A DNA stretch of 64,000 nucleotides, taken from Streptomyces sp. NRRL F-5727. Its GTDB lineage: Bacteria; Actinomycetota; Actinomycetes; Streptomycetales; Streptomycetaceae. The notes beneath the pieces were generated by a model. The model had not been told where the DNA came from, made no database searches, and worked only from the letters and a program-made list of their open reading frames with translations. Shown here piece by piece: positions 9,979 to 18,512 of the stretch (positions within the stretch are counted from its first letter, which is position 1; every line of letters starts with the position of its first letter). A program made the translations under genes and the position numbers. The stretch covers positions 62,001 through 126,000 of the forward strand of contig NZ_JOGX01000008.1 in NCBI RefSeq assembly GCF_000719555.1, given 5' to 3'.

Positions 9979-10947
9979 ATGACCGACGGCCTCGTCGTCC
10001 GCCCGCTCGCCGGGCCCGAGGAACTGGACCTGTTCCTCGGCCTCACGTACACGCTCGACCACGAACTCGCCGACGACCTCGGCACCGGCCGCCGCCGCCC
10101 GGAGTGGCTCTGGGTGGCCCTCCGCGACGGCCGGCTGCTCGGCCGGATCGCCTGGTGGACCAAGAAGGACGGCGGCGAACCGCTCGCCCTCGACTTCTTC
10201 GACCTCGACCCGGAGCTGCCGGCCGAGGAGGCGGCGGAGGTGGGCCGGCGGCTGCTGCGCACCGCCATGGCCGCCGTCGTACCGGCCGGCACCGTGCCGC
10301 CGGAGTTCAACCGCTATCTGCCCGCCGACTGGCGGGAGGTCCCGGAGACCCGCGACCGGGTGGAGCTGCTGCTCTCCCTCCTCGCGGAGACGGGGGGCCG
10401 GCCGCTGGTCGAGCGGCTGCGCCTGGAGTGGCTGCCCGGCACCCCGGTGGCGGAGCGCACCGGCCGGCTCGTGTTCCGCCCGGTGCGGGACCGGGAGGAC
10501 CTGCTGGCGCTGATGACCCCGGTGATGGAGGGGACGCTCGACGCGCACGGGCAGGCCGACCTGGGCGAGGGGCTGTCCCTCCGAGAGGCCGCCGAGCGCC
10601 ACTACGACGAGGAGTTCCCGCACTACACCTCGCCGCGCGAGTGGTGGCAGGTGGCGGAACTGGCGGGCACGGGCGAGCCGGTCGGCTTCGTGATCCCCGC
10701 CCGCAACTCCTACAACCCGATCATCGCCTACATCGGGGTGCTGCCCGCCCACCGGGGCCACGGGTACATCGACGAGATCCTCGCCGAGGGCACCCGGATC
10801 CTCGCCGACGCGGGCGTGCCGCGCGTGCGGGCCGCGACCGACCTGGGGAACGTGCCGATGGCGGCGGCGTTCGCCCGCGCCGGATACGTGAACTTCCAGC
10901 GCCAGATCGACTACGTGTGGGACGCACCGGGCGCGTCGCGGTCCTGA
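9979..10947 (+). CDS. GNAT family N-acetyltransferase (two-domain)
   Basis: A 322-residue protein with two GNAT-like halves. The C-terminal half carries the acetyl-CoA binding segment IAYIGVLPAHRGHGYIDEILAEGTRILADAG (Q/RxxGxG/A-like RGHGY) followed by VRAATDLGNVPMAAAFARAGY, typical of motifs A and B; the N-terminal half (LVVRPLAGPEELDLFLGL...) resembles the degenerate first domain of tandem GNATs. Substrate unknown. ATG 9979 is preceded by TGGGGGAACC. The gene is divergent from the FHA gene; it ends 68 bases before treZ and could share its transcript. Confidence 0.85.
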   Translation: MTDGLVVRPLAGPEELDLFLGLTYTLDHELADDLGTGRRRPEWLWVALRDGRLLGRIAWWTKKDGGEPLALDFFDLDPELPAEEAAEVGRRLLRTAMAAVVPAGTVPPEFNRYLPADWREVPETRDRVELLLSLLAETGGRPLVERLRLEWLPGTPVAERTGRLVFRPVRDREDLLALMTPVMEGTLDAHGQADLGEGLSLREAAERHYDEEFPHYTSPREWWQVAELAGTGEPVGFVIPARNSYNPIIAYIGVLPAHRGHGYIDEILAEGTRILADAGVPRVRAATDLGNVPMAAAFARAGYVNFQRQIDYVWDAPGASRS

Positions 10948-11015
10948 CTGCCAGGATGGGAGCGACGTAGCCGACCGCACCGACGACCGTACCGACGTCT
11001 GCGAGGAGATCCGCC

Positions 11016-12767
11016 GTGCTCTTCGAGGTCTGGGCACCGCACGCCCGCGACCGGGTGACCCTGGAGATCGACGGCAGCGGGCACCCGCTGGACCGGGACC
11101 CGCTGCGGGAGGGCTGGTGGACCGGCACCGTGCCGGCCGCCGACGGCGACCGGTACGGCTTCCGTATCGACGGCGGTCCCGTCCGACCCGATCCGCGCGG
11201 CCGCAGGCTGCCGGACGGGCCGGACGGGCTCAGCGCCGTCGTCGACCACGCGGCCTACGCCTGGCGCCACGAGCCGCCCCGGCTGCGGCTGCGCGGCGCG
11301 GTCCTGTACGAGCTGCACGTCGGCACCTTCACCCCGGAGGGCACCCTCGACGCCGCCGCGGCCCGGCTCGGGGAGCTCGCCGGGCTCGGCATCACCCATG
11401 TGGAGCTGATGCCGCTCTGCCCGTTCCCCGGGGTGCGCGGCTGGGGGTACGACGGGGTGGCGCCGTGGGCGGTGCACGAGCCGTACGGCGGGCCCGCGGC
11501 GCTGAAGCGGTTCACCGACACCGCGCACGGCCTGGGCATGGGCGTCGTCCTCGACGTGGTCCACAACCACCTGGGCCCGTCCGGCAACTACCTCCCGGTC
11601 TACGGGCCGTACTTCACCGAGACCCACCACACGCCGTGGGGCGCGGCGGTGAACCTGGACGCGCCGGGTTCGGACGAGGTGCGGGCGTACTTCCTGGGCA
11701 GCGCGCTCGCCTGGCTGCGGGACTACCGGATCGACGGGCTGCGGCTCGACGCGGTGCACGCGCTCGCCGACGACCGCGCCCTCACCTTCCTGGAGGAACT
11801 GTCGGCGGCGGTCGACGAGTTGGCGAAGGAGCAGGGCCGCCAGCACTTCCTGATCGCCGAGTCCGACCTCGCCGACCCGCGCACCACCACCCCGCGCGCG
11901 CTCGGCGGCCTCGGCCTGCACGCGCAGTGGAACGACGACTTCCACCACGCCCTGCACTGCGCGCTGACGGGTGAGTCGCAGGGCTACTACGCCGACTTCG
12001 CGCGCGCCCCGATGGCCGCGCTCGCCAAGACCCTCACCCGGGTGTTCTTCCACGACGGCACGTACTCCTCCTTCCGCGGCCGGCACCACGGCCGCCCGGT
12101 GGACCGGGAGCGCACCCCCGCCCACCGCTTCCTGGGCTATGCGCAGACCCACGACCAGATCGGCAACCGGGCGCTGGGGGACCGCCTTTCGGCCTCCCTC
12201 TCCCCCGGCCTGCTGGCCTGCGCGGCGACGCTGGTGCTCACCGGCCCGTCGGTGCCGATGCTGTTCATGGGCGAGGAGTGGGGCGCCCGCACCCCCTGGC
12301 AGTACTTCACCGACCACACCGATCCGGAGCTGGCGGAGGCCGTCCGTCGGGGCAGGCGACGGGAGTTCGCGGCGCACGGCTGGGACGAGTCCGAGGTGCC
12401 CGATCCGCAGGACCCGGCGACCCGGGACCGCTCGGTGCTCGACCGGACGGAGCGCGAGCGGGACCCGCACCGGCGGCTGCTCGCCTGGCACCGGGAGCTG
12501 ATCGCGCTGCGCCGCACGCTGCCGGACCTGACCGACCCGGACCTGGGCGGGGTGAAGGTGGCCTTCGACGAGGAGGCCCGCTGGCTGGTCTTCCGGCGGG
12601 GTGACGTCCGGGTCGCGGTCAACCTGGGCAAGGAGCCGGCCGCGATCCCGCTGGGCTCCAACGGCCGGGACCGGGTCCTCGCCGCCTGGGAGCCGACCGA
12701 GGCGCCCGCCCGGGACGGGCTGCTGCGCCTCGGCGGCGAGTCGGCGGTGGTCCTCGCCGACGGGTAG
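11016..12767 (+). CDS. treZ: malto-oligosyltrehalose trehalohydrolase TreZ
   Basis: A 583-residue GH13 enzyme that cleaves the alpha-1,4 bond next to the trehalosyl end made by TreY and releases trehalose. It has an N-terminal beta domain (FEVWAPHARDRVTLEI) and the catalytic motifs DVVHNHLGPSGNY, DGLRLDAVHAL (about D245), FLIAESDLADP (about E282) and YAQTHDQIGNR (about D380), plus MGEEWGARTPWQYF, a family hallmark. Start GTG 11016 has GAGGAG ten bases upstream. Unlike many actinobacteria, treY is not adjacent but about 4 kb upstream. Confidence 0.95.
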   Translation: MLFEVWAPHARDRVTLEIDGSGHPLDRDPLREGWWTGTVPAADGDRYGFRIDGGPVRPDPRGRRLPDGPDGLSAVVDHAAYAWRHEPPRLRLRGAVLYELHVGTFTPEGTLDAAAARLGELAGLGITHVELMPLCPFPGVRGWGYDGVAPWAVHEPYGGPAALKRFTDTAHGLGMGVVLDVVHNHLGPSGNYLPVYGPYFTETHHTPWGAAVNLDAPGSDEVRAYFLGSALAWLRDYRIDGLRLDAVHALADDRALTFLEELSAAVDELAKEQGRQHFLIAESDLADPRTTTPRALGGLGLHAQWNDDFHHALHCALTGESQGYYADFARAPMAALAKTLTRVFFHDGTYSSFRGRHHGRPVDRERTPAHRFLGYAQTHDQIGNRALGDRLSASLSPGLLACAATLVLTGPSVPMLFMGEEWGARTPWQYFTDHTDPELAEAVRRGRRREFAAHGWDESEVPDPQDPATRDRSVLDRTERERDPHRRLLAWHRELIALRRTLPDLTDPDLGGVKVAFDEEARWLVFRRGDVRVAVNLGKEPAAIPLGSNGRDRVLAAWEPTEAPARDGLLRLGGESAVVLADG

Positions 12768-12774
12768 CGGCCCG

Positions 12775-13905
12775 TCAGTCGACGAGGGCCATCTCGTGCG
12801 GGGTGTTGTTGAAGCGGTGGCCGGTGCCGTCCTCGGTCAGGGTGACGATGTCCTCGATGCGGACGCCGAAGCGGCCCGGCAGGTAGACGCCGGGTTCGAT
12901 GGAGAAGCACATGCCGGGGACGACGGGCCGCTCCTCGCCCTCGATCATGTAGGGCGGTTCGTGGGTGGTGACGCCGATGCCGTGGCCGGTGCGGTGGATG
13001 AAGTACTCGCCGTACCCGGCGTCGGTGATGACCTTGCGGGCGGCACGGTCCACGTCCTGGCAGGCGATGCCGGACTTCACGGCCTCGAAGCCGGCCTGCT
13101 GGGCCTCGCGGACGAGGTCGTGGATCCGGCGCTCCTCGTCGGTGGGTTCGCCGACGTGGACGGTGCGGGTGGTGTCGGAGCCGTAGCCGTGCTTGAGGCC
13201 GCCGAAGTCGAGGACGACCATGTCGCCGCGTTCGATGACCCGCTCGCCGGCCTCGTGGTGCGGGTTGGCGCCGTTGGGTCCGGAGCCGACGACGGTGAAG
13301 TCGACCTGGGAGTGGCCGAACTCCAGGAGCAGCGCGGCGAGGTCGGCGGCGACCTCGGTCTCGCGGCGGCCCGCGAACCGGACCTTGAGGATCTCCCCGT
13401 ACGCCCGGTCGGCGGCGGCCCCGGCGGCGGCGATCCGGGCCAGCTCGTGCGCGTCCTTCACGGCCCGCAGCATCGGCAGGGCCTCGGTGAGGGAGACGTA
13501 CGAGGTGGACGGCAGGGCCTGCTGGAGGCCGAGGAGGTGCATGGCCCAGGCGTTGTCGCTGACGCCGAAGCGCCCCTCGACGTCGAGGAGCGGGGCGGTG
13601 ACGGCGTACGGGTCCTTGCCGTCGGTCCAGTCGCGGAGGGTCAGCGCGGGCGCGCCGACGGCCTTCTCCGCGTCGGGGGCCTCCAGGGTGGGGACGACGA
13701 GGACGGGGTCCTGGCCGGGGGCGACGACGAGGACGGTGAGCCGTTCGGTGATCGCGGTCGGCTGGTAGCCGGTGAGGTAGACGAGGTCGGGGCCGGGGGC
13801 GACGAGCAGCCCGGCGAGTCCGGCGTCGGCGGCGGAGGCGGCCGCCCGGTCCATCCGGGCCCGGTAGTCGTCGGCGGTGAAGGGGGTGGGGGCGTCGGTC
13901 GGCAT
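12775..13905 (-). CDS. M24 family aminopeptidase P / Xaa-Pro peptidase
   Basis: A 376-residue cytosolic metallopeptidase of pita-bread fold. The N-terminal creatinase-like domain (about 1-140) is followed by the catalytic domain with the five metal ligands in VVLDFGG (D), SDTTRTVHVG (D), HRTGHGIGV (H), FSIEPGVYLPG (E) and VRIEDIV (E). It should cleave an N-terminal residue preceding proline. The ATG at 13905 has AAGGAG nearby. The gene converges with treZ, whose stop is only seven bases away, so the two transcripts must overlap or terminate inside each other. Confidence 0.9.
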   Translation of the reverse strand: MPTDAPTPFTADDYRARMDRAAASAADAGLAGLLVAPGPDLVYLTGYQPTAITERLTVLVVAPGQDPVLVVPTLEAPDAEKAVGAPALTLRDWTDGKDPYAVTAPLLDVEGRFGVSDNAWAMHLLGLQQALPSTSYVSLTEALPMLRAVKDAHELARIAAAGAAADRAYGEILKVRFAGRRETEVAADLAALLLEFGHSQVDFTVVGSGPNGANPHHEAGERVIERGDMVVLDFGGLKHGYGSDTTRTVHVGEPTDEERRIHDLVREAQQAGFEAVKSGIACQDVDRAARKVITDAGYGEYFIHRTGHGIGVTTHEPPYMIEGEERPVVPGMCFSIEPGVYLPGRFGVRIEDIVTLTEDGTGHRFNNTPHEMALVD

Positions 13906-13961
13906 GGGGGCTCCTTCGCGGCGGCGGGCGGGCGGCGTCCTCCAGCATCCTGCCCGCCGGG

Positions 13962-13985
13962 CCCGGCCGCCGCGACCGGGCCGGG
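13962..13985. terminator. short hairpin after the 319-residue protein gene
   Basis: CCCGGCC and GGCCGGG form a 7-bp stem with a ten-base loop just downstream of the minus-strand stop at 13991. It is plausible as a weak terminator separating that gene from the M24 peptidase gene. Confidence 0.35.
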
Positions 13986-13990
13986 TGCCG

Positions 13991-14950
13991 TCAGCGCGGG
14001 CCCGGCCCCTGGGCGATCAGCCGTTCGAGCAGGTCCTGGAAGTCGTCGCCGACGACGATCCGCAGCTCGCCGCGCTCCTCGTCGTGCTCGCTGAGCTGGG
14101 TGAGGGTGCCGTCCCGCCACCAGAAGACGTAGGGGCTGATGGCGCCCGGCGTGTCCTCGTACTCGGAGGCGGCGAAGGAGGCCATCGCGCCGAGCGCGGG
14201 GATGATCGTGGTGTCCCGGATGGGGTGGAACGCGATCTGGTGCCGGAAGGGCACCGCGACGAGGGCGCCGTGTTCGCCGAGCGGCAGGCCGGTGACCCGC
14301 TGGGCCAGGGCGTCGAGGTCGAGGACCCGGCTGGCGGTGTAGAAGGAGTCGCCGACGACGACCTCGAAGGTCATGCCGTCGGCGTCGCGGACGGTCTCGT
14401 GCTCCTCGACGGGCAGTCCGCGCAGGTTCTTCAGGGCGCGGGCGCGCAGCTGGGCGGGGTCGCCGATCCGGTCGAGGGCGTCGTCGGTGAGCATCATGAC
14501 GCTCTCCGGCAGGTCGAGCGCCAGCACCTCGTAGAGCCCGGGGGCGAGCGTCCGGGCGTAGCCGAAGGCGCCGGGGTCGATGCCCTCGGCGTTGACGACC
14601 CGGGGGTAGAGCTGGGCGCGGATCTGCTCGGGCGGCAGCGTGTCGAGGGCGGACGGGCCGTCCAGGGTCCGCACCACGAGGGTGACGTGCCGGCGGATCA
14701 GCTCGGGCCAGACGCGGGGGCCGCGCCGGTCCCGGTGGCAGACGGCGGCGAGGTTGCCGAGGCCGAAGCGGCGCTGCCTGTCGTCCTGGACGGAGGCCGC
14801 GTAGACGGTGACCTCCAGGCCGAGTTCGGCGAACGCCTCGCGGACGGTGGCCCGGAAGAGCGCGGCCTCGCGCTCGGAGAAGTAGGCGAACTCCGGATCC
14901 CTCGGCGCGTCCTCGCCGTCCCGCCTGGGTCTCCTGCGCAGCCACCCCAC
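13991..14950 (-). CDS. conserved hypothetical protein, DUF1444-like
   Basis: A 319-residue soluble protein with no signal or membrane segment. Features include REAALFRATVREAFAELGLEVTVY near the start, DDRQRRFGLGNLAAVCHRD, and a C-terminal DDFQDLLERLIAQG. The overall pattern (FGLGNLA..., LTDDALDRIG, FHPIRDTTIIPALGAMAS) recalls the YtpQ/DUF1444 group, whose function is unknown; the match is from memory and not certain. The minus-strand genes at 14950, 15566 and 16675 are closely spaced, but only short gaps and no overlaps link them. Confidence 0.65.
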   Translation of the reverse strand: MGWLRRRPRRDGEDAPRDPEFAYFSEREAALFRATVREAFAELGLEVTVYAASVQDDRQRRFGLGNLAAVCHRDRRGPRVWPELIRRHVTLVVRTLDGPSALDTLPPEQIRAQLYPRVVNAEGIDPGAFGYARTLAPGLYEVLALDLPESVMMLTDDALDRIGDPAQLRARALKNLRGLPVEEHETVRDADGMTFEVVVGDSFYTASRVLDLDALAQRVTGLPLGEHGALVAVPFRHQIAFHPIRDTTIIPALGAMASFAASEYEDTPGAISPYVFWWRDGTLTQLSEHDEERGELRIVVGDDFQDLLERLIAQGPGPR

Positions 14951-15029
14951 GTCAGCCCGCCTTCCGTCGCCGTTGCGTTCAGCGTAGCGAGTGGGCGCCC
15001 GCCTCCACCGGCCGCCCTGCGAAGTCGGC

Positions 15030-15566
15030 TCAGGAGCCGTCGGGGGCGGTGAGGAGGGCGCGGGCGTAGTGGGCGAGGGAGCGGTTGTAGCGGGGCAGCA
15101 GCGGGGCGAGGGCGCCGAGGGCGAGCGAGGCGGCCTCCCGGTCGCGGCCGGTGTCGGCGAGCGCGAGGGCGAGGAAGGCGTCGACGGCCGGGGCGAGCGC
15201 CCGCTCGTCGGCGTCGAGCCGTTCGGCGGGCAGGCCCCGCTCGACGGTGAGCAGGTCCACGCTCCGGTCGGGCCGCCCGAGGTTCCGCAGGCTGCTCGCC
15301 AGCTGGATGACGGCCCGGCGGCGGCGCAGCCCGGTGAGGCCGAGTCCGAGCGCGCGCTCGTAGAAGGTGACGGCCTCGACGGGCAGCCCGGTGGAGTCGT
15401 GGGCGGCGCCCTGCTCGAAGAGGGCGGCTGCGTCGTCCTCTCCCCGCTCGGCGGCGAGGTCCGCGATCCGGGCCCGGAAGTCCTCGGGCCCGTACGCGTC
15501 GATCTGCTCCCAGAGGGCGGCGACCCGCTCCTCCCATCCGGCGACGCCGGCGCGCTCGTCGTTCAT
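15030..15566 (-). CDS. tetratricopeptide repeat protein (TPR_5 type)
   Basis: A 178-residue all-helical protein. Repeats are visible in DDAAALFEQGAAHDSTGLPVEAVTFYERALGLGL, RRRAVIQLASSLRNLGRPDRSVDLL and AVDAFLALALADTGRDREAASLALGALAP, the pattern of the small TPR_5 proteins common in Streptomyces. TPRs bind partner proteins; the partner is unknown. It lies 20 bases downstream of the next minus-strand gene and 79 bases upstream of the 319-residue protein gene. Confidence 0.8.
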   Translation of the reverse strand: MNDERAGVAGWEERVAALWEQIDAYGPEDFRARIADLAAERGEDDAAALFEQGAAHDSTGLPVEAVTFYERALGLGLTGLRRRRAVIQLASSLRNLGRPDRSVDLLTVERGLPAERLDADERALAPAVDAFLALALADTGRDREAASLALGALAPLLPRYNRSLAHYARALLTAPDGS

Positions 15567-15586
15567 GGCGTCACCCTACTCGGCGG

Positions 15587-16675
15587 TCAGTCGCCGCCTC
15601 CGCCGCCACCGCCGTCGCCGCCACCGCCGCCTCCGCCGTCGCTCCCGCCGTCACCGCCGCCGGAGTCGCCCGCGTCGCCGCCGTCGGAGCCCCAGCCGTC
15701 GCCGCCGCCGGGTTCGTTGTCGGCGCTGCTGGTGCCGAGGTTGCTGAACCAGGGACGCAGCCAGTCGGTGTCCGTGGCGGCGGGCTCGTAGCCCTCGCTC
15801 GGGCGCCACTGGGCGGGGAAGCGGGCGAGTCCTGTGGTGTCGCCGAGGCCGAAGGCGGCGGAGAAGGCGTGCGCCATGACCGCGTCCAGCGGGTCGGAGG
15901 TCTCCAGACCGACGGGTCCGAGCGGCAGCAGGAGCTCGTCGGGCCGGGCGGAGGAGCGGCGGCGCGGGGGCCGGGCGAGCAGGGCGACCTGCCGGCCGTC
16001 GCGGAACAGTCGCGAGCTGGTCGCGCTCTGCCGCCACAGCTCCCAGCGCTGACCGGGGAGTTCGGCCTGCACGAAGCTCCGGGACTTGCGGAGCTTGCGC
16101 CGCTCCAGGTGCAGCTCGGCCGGGGTGTCGCCGACGGTGAGCGTGAGGCCGCGGGAGGGGTGGGCCTCGTCGGGGTGGAAGCCGAAGGGCGCCCGGATCC
16201 GTACGACGGGGGCGTACGGGCCCCACACGTCGACCCGGACCAGGCGCCGGTCGACGGCGACGGTGACGTCCCCGGTGGGCCCGGGCGCGGTCCGCCGGGC
16301 CAGCCACAGCGGCACGCCCTCGGCGGCGGCCCGCCGCCCCAGCTCGGCGACCCGCTCGGGACCGCCGCTCAGCCGGACGGCGAGCTCTCCCAGCTGCCGC
16401 GCGAAGTCGGCGGCCCGGCGCACCTTGAGCGGGGTGCTGGTGCCGGAGACGCGCGTCAGCGGGACGACGCCGGCTCCTTCCTCCAGCCGTTCCAGGGGGC
16501 GCTCGGACCCGCCGCCGCCGAGCCACTGCCCGCGCCGGTACGCCTCGGCCATCGCGGCCAGGTTCAGCTCGCCGAGCGGCGTGGTCCGGCCGCCCCTGCG
16601 GATGCCCGTCTCGGTCAGTTCGACCGTCCTGGCCAGCGGGTTCCGCGACCGCTCGCCGTACAGAATCTCCGTCAC
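15587..16675 (-). CDS. hypothetical protein with Gly/Asp-rich C-terminal tail
   Basis: A 362-residue protein of unknown function. The first 315 residues look like a folded, Arg-rich domain (PLGELNLAAMAEAYRRGQWL, VTVAVDRRLVRVDVWGPYAPVVRIRAPFGFHPDE). No signal peptide or membrane helix is apparent. The final 45 or so residues are almost only Gly, Asp and Ser in runs of four to eight Gly broken by Asp, coded by a GCC/GTC-type low-complexity tract at about 15590-15720. Such tails are common in actinobacterial DUF2207/TIGR04222-like proteins, but this one lacks their membrane parts. Confidence 0.65.
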   Translation of the reverse strand: MTEILYGERSRNPLARTVELTETGIRRGGRTTPLGELNLAAMAEAYRRGQWLGGGGSERPLERLEEGAGVVPLTRVSGTSTPLKVRRAADFARQLGELAVRLSGGPERVAELGRRAAAEGVPLWLARRTAPGPTGDVTVAVDRRLVRVDVWGPYAPVVRIRAPFGFHPDEAHPSRGLTLTVGDTPAELHLERRKLRKSRSFVQAELPGQRWELWRQSATSSRLFRDGRQVALLARPPRRRSSARPDELLLPLGPVGLETSDPLDAVMAHAFSAAFGLGDTTGLARFPAQWRPSEGYEPAATDTDWLRPWFSNLGTSSADNEPGGGDGWGSDGGDAGDSGGGDGGSDGGGGGGGDGGGGGGGD

Positions 16676-16749
16676 CCGTTCCCCCTGTCGTCAGGTACAT
16701 GGTGACGGACGACGATGACCGGCGGCTGGTTCCCCTGCCCGTGGGCCGG

Positions 16750-17376
16750 TCAGCCCAGGGGGACGACGAGGTCGGCGCGGTGGCGGCCCGCCGCGACCAG
16801 CCGGGCGTTGGCCTCGTCGGAGCGGGCCACCCACTCCTCCGCCTCGGGTGCGGCCTTGCCGAAGCGGACGTGTCGGGCGACGAGCCGGGGGACGCGGACG
16901 GCGTCGGGCAGGTCGAGGTACCAGACCTCGTCGAGGAGGGGCCGGACGGCGGCCCAGGAACCGTCCTCGTGGAGGAGGTAGTTGCCCTCGGTGACGACGA
17001 GCGGGATCCCGGGCGGGACGGCGATCGACCCGGCGACCGGCTCCTCCAGGGCGCGGTCGAAGGCGGGCGCGTAGACGACGGTGCCGGCCTCGGGGGTCCG
17101 CAGCCGGGCGAGCAGGGCCGCGTACCCGGCGGCGTCGAAGGTGTCGGGCGCGCCCTTGCGCCCGGCGCGTCCGAGCCGCGCCAGCTCGGCCCCGGCGAGG
17201 TGGAAGCCGTCCATCGGCACGAGCACGGCGAGCCCGTCGAGCCGCTCGACGAGCCGCCCGGCGAGCGTGGACTTCCCGGCCCCGGGCGGCCCGGCGAGCC
17301 CCAGCACACGCCGTCCCCCGCGCCGGGCGAGCCCGCGCGCCCGCTCGACGAGCCGGTCGAACCCCTCTGCGTCCAT
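16750..17376 (-). CDS. nucleoside/nucleotide kinase family protein (uridine kinase-like)
   Basis: A 208-residue P-loop kinase of the PRK/uridine kinase/PanK group. It has the Walker A motif GPPGAGKST at about residues 30-38, a substrate-side segment VPMDGFHLAGAEL, and VVTEGNYLLHEDGSW with the conserved EGNYL of this family, followed by a lid-like VPRLVARHVRFGKAAPEAEEWV. The substrate is unknown; sugar or nucleoside phosphorylation is typical. The gene sits 74 bases downstream of the 362-residue protein gene, in the opposite-looking order (its 5' end faces the plus-strand VOC gene), so 17377-17563 is a divergent promoter region. Confidence 0.85.
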   Translation of the reverse strand: MDAEGFDRLVERARGLARRGGRRVLGLAGPPGAGKSTLAGRLVERLDGLAVLVPMDGFHLAGAELARLGRAGRKGAPDTFDAAGYAALLARLRTPEAGTVVYAPAFDRALEEPVAGSIAVPPGIPLVVTEGNYLLHEDGSWAAVRPLLDEVWYLDLPDAVRVPRLVARHVRFGKAAPEAEEWVARSDEANARLVAAGRHRADLVVPLG

Positions 17377-17462
17377 GGGTGGGATTCTCGCACCGCGCGC
17401 CCGCCGGGCACCCCTCGCGCGGACCCCCGTCCCGCCCTGTCCGGACCCGCCTCCGTCCCTCC

Positions 17463-17504
17463 CCCGACCCTCGTGCCGACCCTCGCCGGGTCGAGGGTCG
17501 GGGC
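17463..17504. promoter_or_regulatory. 11-bp inverted repeat with nested direct repeats in divergent intergenic region
   Basis: CCCCGACCCTC (17463-17473) and GAGGGTCGGGG (17494-17504) are perfect inverse copies. The 20-base spacer holds another CGACCCTCG direct copy and a GGGTCG. It lies between the divergent kinase and VOC genes, where an operator or a 5' hairpin of the VOC transcript would be expected. Confidence 0.4.
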
Positions 17505-17563
17505 GGCGGCGACGCGGGTCCGCGCGGGTGGGTTCCGTCCGGTTCGCCCATTACGTTGGGGTG

Positions 17564-17986
17564 ATGCCGTCCATCGCACTCGTCACGCTCCTCGTCCGTG
17601 ATTACGACGAGGCCATCGCCTTCTACACCGACGCCCTCGGCTTCGACCTCGTCGAGGACACCGACCGGGGCAACGGCACCCGCTGGGTCGTCGTCCGCCC
17701 GCGCGGTGCCGGCGGCCTCGGCGGGATCGGGAACGCGGGTCTGCTGCTGGCCCGTGCCCGGAACGACGACGAGGAGGCCGCCGTCGGCAACCAGTCGGGC
17801 GGCCGGGTCGCCTTCTTCCTGCACACCGACGACTTCGCCCGCGACCACGAGCGGATGACGGCCGCCGGGGTGAAGTTCCTGGAGGAGCCCCGGCACGAGC
17901 CGTACGGCTCCGTCGCCGTCTTCGAGGACCTGTACGGCAACCGCTGGGACCTCCTCCAGCCGGCGGACGCGCCCGCCGGCATGTGA
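17564..17986 (+). CDS. VOC family (glyoxalase/bleomycin-resistance fold) protein
   Basis: A 140-residue protein with two beta-alpha-beta-beta-beta modules: IALVTLLVRDYDEAIAFYTDALGFDLVEDT and GVKFLEEPRHEPYGSVAVFEDLYGNRWDLLQ. It has the typical C-terminal metal ligand E in VFEDLYGNRWDL. VOC proteins bind metals and catalyse isomerisation, dioxygenation or drug sequestration; the specific function cannot be told. ATG 17564 directly follows an in-frame GTG at 17561; no Shine-Dalgarno is visible, so the mRNA may be leaderless. Confidence 0.85.
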   Translation: MPSIALVTLLVRDYDEAIAFYTDALGFDLVEDTDRGNGTRWVVVRPRGAGGLGGIGNAGLLLARARNDDEEAAVGNQSGGRVAFFLHTDDFARDHERMTAAGVKFLEEPRHEPYGSVAVFEDLYGNRWDLLQPADAPAGM

Positions 17987-18258
17987 GGGCGCCTCCCGGT
18001 ACGGGGGAGCGCTACCGGGACATGAGGCCGGAGCCGCCCCTGCCGCCCTCGACGCGGACGACGGGGGCGTGGCGGTCCGCGTTCCCCTCCGGGCCGCCCC
18101 GCTGCACCACCGTCCATGGGTCCCCCGTCCTCGTGCGCGTGTCTCGCACGCGCGTCGGCGTGCGCCCGTGAAGCACACGCGCCCCTCCGGGACAGACGAG
18201 ATACGGCCACCCGCGCCGACGCGGGAAAAACCGGTGTCGCGGGCCGCGCCCCGCTCCC

Positions 18259-18264
18259 TACACT
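18259..18264 (+). promoter_or_regulatory. candidate -10 box for the leader peptide / EF-G paralogue transcript
   Basis: TACACT matches the streptomycete vegetative -10 consensus. A TGTCGC 18 bases upstream could serve as a poor -35. If used, transcription would start near 18271 and give a leader of about 240 bases before the EF-G start, containing the peptide at 18331-18411. The stretch 17987-18258 holds no gene that I can support. Confidence 0.35.
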
Positions 18265-18330
18265 CCCGTCACGGCGCACCGAACCGCCGCGCCGCCGCGA
18301 GCCGTTCGACCGAGCCGGGAGGAGCCGACC

Positions 18331-18411
18331 ATGCGTCACCAGTACGCCGTCGCCGTCCTCCCCCGTGCCCGCCGGTACGACGTGATCCTCGCCTCTTCCG
18401 CCTGCCGGTGA
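18331..18411 (+). CDS. putative 26-residue leader peptide upstream of the EF-G paralogue
   Basis: An ATG-initiated 26-codon frame (MRHQYAVAVLPRARRYDVIL then ASSACR) with an excellent GGGAGGAG ribosome site at the right spacing, better than that of the downstream gene. It ends 101 bases before the EF-G-like start. Its stop codon lies in the 5' arm of a hairpin (GGTGACGG 18407-18414 with CCGTCATC 18423-18430, one G-U pair), the layout expected if ribosome position on the leader controls folding of the downstream RNA. Inferred as a translational-attenuation leader; the peptide resembles no family known to me. Confidence 0.5.
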   Translation: MRHQYAVAVLPRARRYDVILASSACR

Positions 18412-18512
18412 CGGCTGCGCGCCCGTCATCGCAGGCCCGCTGACGCCTTCCCGCGTCCGGGAATCGCGCTGCCCTGTCTTCGTCTCCACGCAGCAGCGAA
18501 AGGCACACCACC

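Noticed and set aside
15587..15720. Gly-rich tract as a noncoding repeat
   Set aside because: It stays in frame with the 362-residue protein and ends at its stop, so it is a low-complexity protein tail.
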